This document shows positions 58,619-64,000 of a DNA stretch of 64,000 nt, one piece after another. The notes under the pieces are model-generated. The model saw only the letters and a program-made list of their open reading frames with translations. It was not told where the DNA came from and ran no database searches. The stretch comes from Chrysoperla carnea. Lineage: Eukaryota > Arthropoda > Insecta > Neuroptera > Chrysopidae. Every line of letters begins with the position of its first letter. The stretch's first letter is position 1. Position numbers and translations under genes: made by a program. The DNA is taken from positions 90,753,435 to 90,817,434 of the forward strand of contig NC_058338.1 in the NCBI RefSeq assembly GCF_905475395.1, given 5' to 3'.

Positions 58619-61600
58619 TTATTTTTTTTCTGTACAATTTGAATCGATTTTTTTGTCTAATAGTTCAACAGCTTCTGGCATGGGTATATTCGTATCAAAT
58701 TTCTGAAATTTTCAAAATATATCAATTGGATTTTTTTCTTCTAAGAAAATACTATATTACTAATTATCGAGGGCCATGCTGAGCTAGTTTTGTAACGGCT
58801 ACTTGACGATCGTTTAATCGTTACTAGTAAAATCGTCTATTTCCTGGTGGAAAAGTATTTGAAGAAACAAAAAGTCTTAATAAGTCTTAGAAATTCGGAA
58901 GTCTTAGTAACTCTGAATAACTCTAAATTTCTAAACGTTTTTGGGCTGTCTAATTCAGACTTATTACGTGTGGATAAGTCTGAATTAGACAGTCCAAAAA
59001 CGAGTTATTCAGAGTTCCTAAGACTTTTTTAGAGTTTCCAAGACTTTTTAAAGATTTTTTTTTCTTCAAATATTTTTCCACCAAGATGCAATCAAATTTA
59101 CTAGCAGATAGTTATTTTACTCGATAACTATCAGCAATTTATTCATTTGGATACGGCGATACTGCAGAGATGAAGGCAATGAAACAGCCGATGAACTTGC
59201 CCATTAAAGAGCAGACTACCGTGACAAGTATACGACAATATCGCCCTTAAATAACTGGGTGGATAAGTCCATGAACAGAAAATGGAAAGCTAAGCAAGTT
59301 TCAGGCAAATATCTGAGTACAATGCCGCAAGATTATACTGGCTTATTAGCAAAAATCAGAAAAGCATATACATATTATTTGCCAACAGTTTATTTAAAAA
59401 GCATCTATATCGTATTGGGCTGGAGGACAGCGGAATCTACCCGAGCTTGAAATCGTGATGTGTACGTCATTTTACCTTTACACAGGATTCATTATAATGG
59501 GAATCTGTCCTACTAGTATAAAAGAGATACAAAAATACAAGCTTTCAAAATTCTAGCTTTCATGCAATTTAAGGGCAACATAGCATGCTCAGACTGTTAC
59601 GGGGTGAATAAAACACGATATTTTGGGGAAATGTCCTTTCAAAGCTAATCTTATTCTGCCTAAACTTTTCTAGTTAGATCAAAGTGGGAAAGCTAGTAAT
59701 AAACTACAGACAATGGCCACAGTGTCATAGGGAATGAACCAGGCAAAGGAGAGGCTTCTTTAAAAGTCTCAACTTTACTTTTAAAATTCCAAATTCAACC
59801 TCATTTCATTTAGGTATAGATTAGCAGCTCCCATAATTCTACCCACGATTCCAGAATTTAAAACATGGCTGAAGAAAAATTATATGGTTTAAGTAAAAGT
59901 TTTAAAAGACTAGGTTGATTTTAAAAGATTATTTCAGATCTGAAATAACAAGGTTTGGGAAAGCTTTACCTCATATTGTAAACAATAATTATCAATGATA
60001 AGAAAGATATTCATTCTTTTAATAATTTGACATCTGTATCTGAAATTATTCGTAGCTTGCACGGTCATAGATTTCACTTTCTTATTTTGAATCGAACAAT
60101 ATTTGGATTCAAAACTTACTCTGGTGGAAATATTTTCTACCAATAGTCTAATTTAATCTTGCAGTGTTCTGAAAAACAATTCTAGAAAAATGAGTAGGTC
60201 TAAAAAATTCGGAAAAAGTAAGAAAAGATTTATGAAAAGCTTACTAAGCAGTTTGAAGACTGCATTTTTTGCTGCAAGTTTTTGGACTCTATAGAAGAAG
60301 AATTTATCCGAGATTTCACGAAAACTTAGCTTAAGTTAGAAAAACTCTAAATAATTTCCTGGCAAGTTTTTATATTTCTTGTGAGAAGTATTAAATATGA
60401 TAAAACCCTACAGGATTTAATTTTTCGGAAATTTGAAATGTTTTAAATTTTACTGATTAATTGTGAAAAAGTTATACTCTTACTTTAGCAATATTTTCAT
60501 GCAATCTTTGATTTCTAAAAAAGTCTTCTAGGAGAGTTCAAAAACTTGTCAAAATGCAGTCTTCAAACTTCTTCATAAGTTTTACATAGATCTTTTCGTA
60601 CTTTTTCAGAATGTTTCAGAATTTTTCAGACTTACTCATTCTTCTAGAATTGTTTTTCAGAACATTTCAAGATTAAATTAGATTATTGTCAAAATATATT
60701 TCCACCAGTGTAGAAAATAGGAAAAGGTAAGAAAAATCATTATAGTATCTAATACCTCATTATATTGCTCTTTATTTTCTTTAAATGATTTGCTATCGAT
60801 TGTTGCTTTTGGTCTCAAAAACGGTGCTAAATATAAAGGATCCACATCTTCAATTTTATTAAAACCAGTTAAGTAACTTATTATTAAACCAAAGACTACA
60901 GTAAACGTTGTACCCATTGCTGTATACAATAAGAATGTTATTCGATACAAGAAGAATACATTCCTACAAGAAATAAAAAAGTTAGTAACTTTTGATTTCG
61001 AAACGTTAAGAATGTACGAGCGCCAGGGCAATTTTGGATAAAAGGATTAGTTTTTTTTATATGTTGAACTAAATCTAAATCAATTCTGAAAATTTTAAGG
61101 GGAAAGAATTGCCCGATTATTTAAATAAGCAAATGACTTCAAAAATAGGCATATTTAACATTGGTTTTATAGTAGGTACTTGATAACATAAGACGAAAAA
61201 TAAGAATAAAATTTTTCGATATCTGGAGTAATTTTCAAAAATCGAAAATTGAAACTCGAAATTGCGCTTGCTACGCCACTGATAATATTAAAATATTTTC
61301 AACCACAAGTCTACGTATTCCTTGGCGCTTGTACTACCTTAAGTGGGTATAATATAGTTTACGTTTCATCGTAGTCATCCGGTGGTTGAGGTGTGCTTAC
61401 AAGCTCTGTAATATTAAATGTACAACCATCTGTATAAACAGGTTTTATTGGATAATGCATTTTTCCTGTTGCTAGCATCGTTTGAGCACCAAAACAAATC
61501 CATGCCATAAAGATTAATCCACTAAAACCTGCATACAAAGCACCCTAAAATAGAGTGATATATTTTAAATCGGAATCTAAAAATTCTTCGAAAGAGTTTT

Positions 61601-63835
61601 CGCAGAAAGAAAACTTCTCTACAATTTTCTCTAAAACTATTATGTTGCAGAAAATTCTGTTCTTATAATTTATATTAATTTAACTTACCTTGGCATTTGC
61701 TCTTGGAAATAAGATACCCAAAGTAAATACACCAAGTAAAGGACCAGATGAAATTGATCCAAGTGCAGCAGATAACTGAAAATAAATTTTGGTGTTAACA
61801 ATTAACCCGGCAATATAAATAATCCGTCGTTATAAACAACCCGATGATATATTCATTCAACACTATAATTCTAGGCAATTCTAAAAAGAAATAAACAATA
61901 TCGTTTTATATTACTTAAACATAGATAAAAAACATACACAAGTAAAATATATGCAATAGAACATACGTGACAGTTCTAGAATTTGCTAAACCGTACGTTA
62001 ACAATTGATTGTAACTATATAAACAGCGCACAATGTGCGATACCGTCAGATTACAATACAGACTCTTCAAGTTAACTACAGTCAAGTTTTATCATCTATC
62101 AGCATAACATTAAAATAAAAGTATTGTGAACTATATTGTATTTGTATGTGGTAAAAAACTTAACAATAAAAAATCGTATAAGTATTTGAGTATAGACAGT
62201 TCATTTTTTTATTACACTAATTTGATTACGTTAAATAAAAATTAATTATTAGATAAATTTTTACAAAACTAAGCATACTTGTAATATCTGTCCCAATTTT
62301 TCAACTATGGCTGCTAATCCAACTATGATAACTCCTGTAACAAAAACCACAGTTTTCACAATGACTTGTTCTTGCTTTGGTGTCAATTTCGTAAAAATAG
62401 GTTTAAAACAATCTTCTAAAAATACAGCGGCCAATGAATTTAAACCACTTGATAGAGAACTCAGCGATGCACTAAAAACACCTGCTAAAAATAGTCCTGA
62501 TGCTCCAGGGAAATCTTTCAAAGTGTCAATAACCAGTAATGGTAAAAGTTGATCTTTTGATGTTACAATCTAAAAAGCAGTCGAAGTACAATTTGTTGAA
62601 AACAATTTTTTATTTTTCATTGTGTTATATACTTGCCTTTGTTGAAAAAGGATCACAATTGAAATAAGCTGCAAAAATAACTAGACCTGCATAAGCACAT
62701 AATCCTAGAAAGATTGTTTTGGCTAAAATAAACAACCATACTACCCTAAAAAAAATCGAAATATGATAATTTTTATTCTTATCTGTCTTCGAATAAAAAG
62801 AAGGTTTGTAGAATAAACAAATGTATACTTACGATTTAGCCTCTTTTAGGGAAGGCAAAGAAACATATCTTTGCATCATCACTTGATTAATAATTCCAGA
62901 ATTAATTACATTAAATGTACCTCCAAACATCAAAACAGGGAATGTTAATCGTTTGGTTAAACTTAATTCCATGCTAAAAAGAAGTTATATTTGAAAAATA
63001 ATATTGCTTTTAAGCCAATTCGAATAACTAACTTTCTCAAAGAAGAGACAGTTACTTCTGCCAAAATAAAAATAGAAAATAAAAGTAAAAGGTTGCAAAA
63101 GAAATGAACAAGTTCTAGAACAAGTTCTAGACTTCTCGCCAAAATTCAATTACCTTCTCCTTTTTTACATATTAATACTAAACATTAAATAAAATCACTA
63201 CACAATTTGTTCCGACCGAAGGTGGAAACAATATATTTTCAATCACTTGGTAATACGTTCACGAATTAAATCAACAAGGTATCGCTATTTCTAAGCCACC
63301 AAATATGTAACAGATAAAATGAGTAAGTTTACAAACTTTATCAAAGAAGAGATAGTTACTTCTTCCAAAATAAAAATAAGTAAAAGGTTTGCAAAAGGAA
63401 AATAAAAAGGTCTAGAATTGACTTCTCGCAAAGATTCGATTACCTTCTCCCTTTTTTACATATTAGTCTTAAATAAATCACTATCTCCATTAAACATTAA
63501 GTAAAATCACTATCTCCATTTAATAATTGAAATTAATTCTTACTCTGGATATTCCAATCTTCCAGAAGCTACATTACGTTCGATTACTGTTCCCAAACCA
63601 CCAAGGTCCCAAGTTGCTTTAATTAGTACTAAAACCATTGAACTAACCATTAAGAATGCTTGTAAAAAATCGGTCCATATCACTGCACGTATTCCACCCT
63701 TAAAAATAATTACATAATATTAATAATTTTTCATTAACTTAATTAAAATTAAGTAAAATTTAATTACCACACAAGTGTAGAAAATACACACGGCACTGAC
63801 TATTGGTGTTATAATGTGCACATTGATTCCAGTTA
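58619..63835 (-). CDS. SLC5-family sodium/solute symporter, copy B (3' part, exons 5-13; 5' end outside window)
   Basis: Exons in coding order: 63768-63835, 63544-63698, 62833-62973, 62637-62745, 62279-62569, 61689-61775, 61363-61544, 60756-60963, 58619-58702. They give 441 codons plus TAA. Every junction matches copy A in position and phase. Exons 1-4 must lie beyond base 64000; nothing coding is visible at 63836-64000. The exon 9 segment (97 aa) is about 81% identical to copy A, so this is a tandem duplicate in the same orientation. Seen: VTGINVHIITPI, GGIRAVIWTD, LSSLSSGLNSL, a NIT glycosylation site, and a terminal exon reading KFDTNIPMPEAVELL and ending CTEKK. Exon 8 ends AAG|GCAAGT, a GC donor where copy A has GT. 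Inferred: plasma-membrane Na+/solute symport, substrate unknown. The sequence after the stop also resembles copy A, so the duplication extended past the coding end. Confidence 0.92.
58843..59086. mobile_element. Hairpin MITE of about 244 bp, SLC5 copy B intron 12
   Basis: GGTGGAAAAGTATTTGAAGAA and TTCTTCAAATATTTTTCCACC are the outer ends. The sequence folds on itself through ACTCTGAATAACTC and CTGTCTAATTCAGACTTAT to a loop near 58970. The 61-codon frame is the hairpin. Confidence 0.75.
59087..60118. other. SLC5 copy B intron 12, no gene recognised
   Basis: The 63-codon plus-strand frame at 59259-59450, with TGGATAAGTCCATGAACAG and GGCTGGAGGACAGCGGAATC upstream and within, has the look of a retroelement (reverse transcriptase/RNase H) remnant, but it is too short to classify. 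Confidence 0.35.
60119..60714. mobile_element. Foldback element, arms about 190 bp, next to SLC5 copy B exon 12
   Basis: CTCTGGTGGAAATATTTTC at the left and ATATATTTCCACCAGTGTAG at the right. AACAATTCTAGAA(A/G)AATGAGTA and AGTTTGAAGACTGCATTTT recur as inverted complements in both arms. It shares the CTGGTGGAAA terminus with 58843-59086 and ends about 40 bp from the exon 12 donor. Confidence 0.75.
61008..61340. mobile_element. Family D MITE (copy D5), SLC5 copy B intron 11
   Basis: AAGAATGTACGAGCGCCAGG and TTGGCGCTTGTACTACCTT form terminal inverted repeats. At 333 bp this is the shortest copy. It ends 22 bp before exon 11's donor side (61363). Confidence 0.7.
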
Positions 63836-63910
63836 CTAAAACACAAAAGCCAATTATTATTCATTCGAAATAATGTGATTCGGGACTGACCCAATATACA
63901 AAATTCATTC

Positions 63911-64000
63911 TTTATATAAAGCTCTGCTTTCAAAAATATTAACATTCAGCTATTCACTTTTGACCACGAATGTACAGGGTTTCCACAAATTGAAATGTTC
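63911..64000 (+). repeat. Partial foldback end, as at 56929
   Basis: TATATAAAGCTCTGCTTTCAA, CAGCTATTCACTTTTGACCACG and TACAGGGTTTCCACAAATTG match the left arm at 56929-57030. It is cut by the window edge, inside intron 4 of SLC5 copy B. Confidence 0.7.

Noticed and set aside
59259-59450. Retroelement gene
   Set aside because: Only a short frame vaguely like a reverse transcriptase/RNase H fragment; too little to assign a family.

Overview
This window is eukaryotic nuclear DNA, very AT-rich, and most probably from an insect. Genes are split by GT-AG introns, many only 60-70 bp long. The protein families are typical of insects, and most of the remaining sequence is interspersed repeats. I cannot name the species.

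All well-supported genes lie on the minus strand. Two tandem flavin-containing monooxygenase (FMO) genes, each with six coding exons and identical intron positions and phases, occupy 18339-30444 (427 aa) and 35793-41128 (426 aa). Two tandem sodium/solute symporter genes of the SLC5 family (multivitamin/monocarboxylate transporter-like) follow. One is complete, with 13 coding exons, at 44589-54517 (596 aa). The other is cut by the right edge of the window at 58619-63835 (exons 5-13, 441 aa). The last coding exon of each SLC5 gene is very short (about 27-31 codons) and lies 1.6-2 kb beyond the penultimate one. At 14488-14700 there is a single first exon for a secreted protein with a signal peptide and a furin-like site; the rest of that gene was not found.

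The left 14 kb and all large introns are repeat-filled. The dominant family (called A here) is about 560 bp, has about 14 copies, and carries a GTCC-type microsatellite core like the mini-me/DINE-type elements of other insects. Also present are a roughly 900-bp family with terminal inverted repeats and an internal tRNA-like segment (C), a MITE family with GTACGAGCGCC ends (D), a family bounded by TTAA (G), Tigger/pogo-like elements, two hAT-like elements, tRNA-derived SINEs, tandem arrays, and an unusual number of foldback (long inverted repeat) elements. The largest foldback is a 2-kb near-perfect palindrome in intron 3 of the first FMO gene, apparently flanked by an 8-bp target duplication.

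The layout suggests an enzyme gene pair and a transporter gene pair, each made by tandem duplication and then expanded unequally by transposon insertion (FMO locus 1 is 12.1 kb, FMO locus 2 is 5.3 kb, with the same exons). I see no evidence of a wholly new biological system. The most unusual content is the density of long inverted repeats and the nested insertions inside introns.
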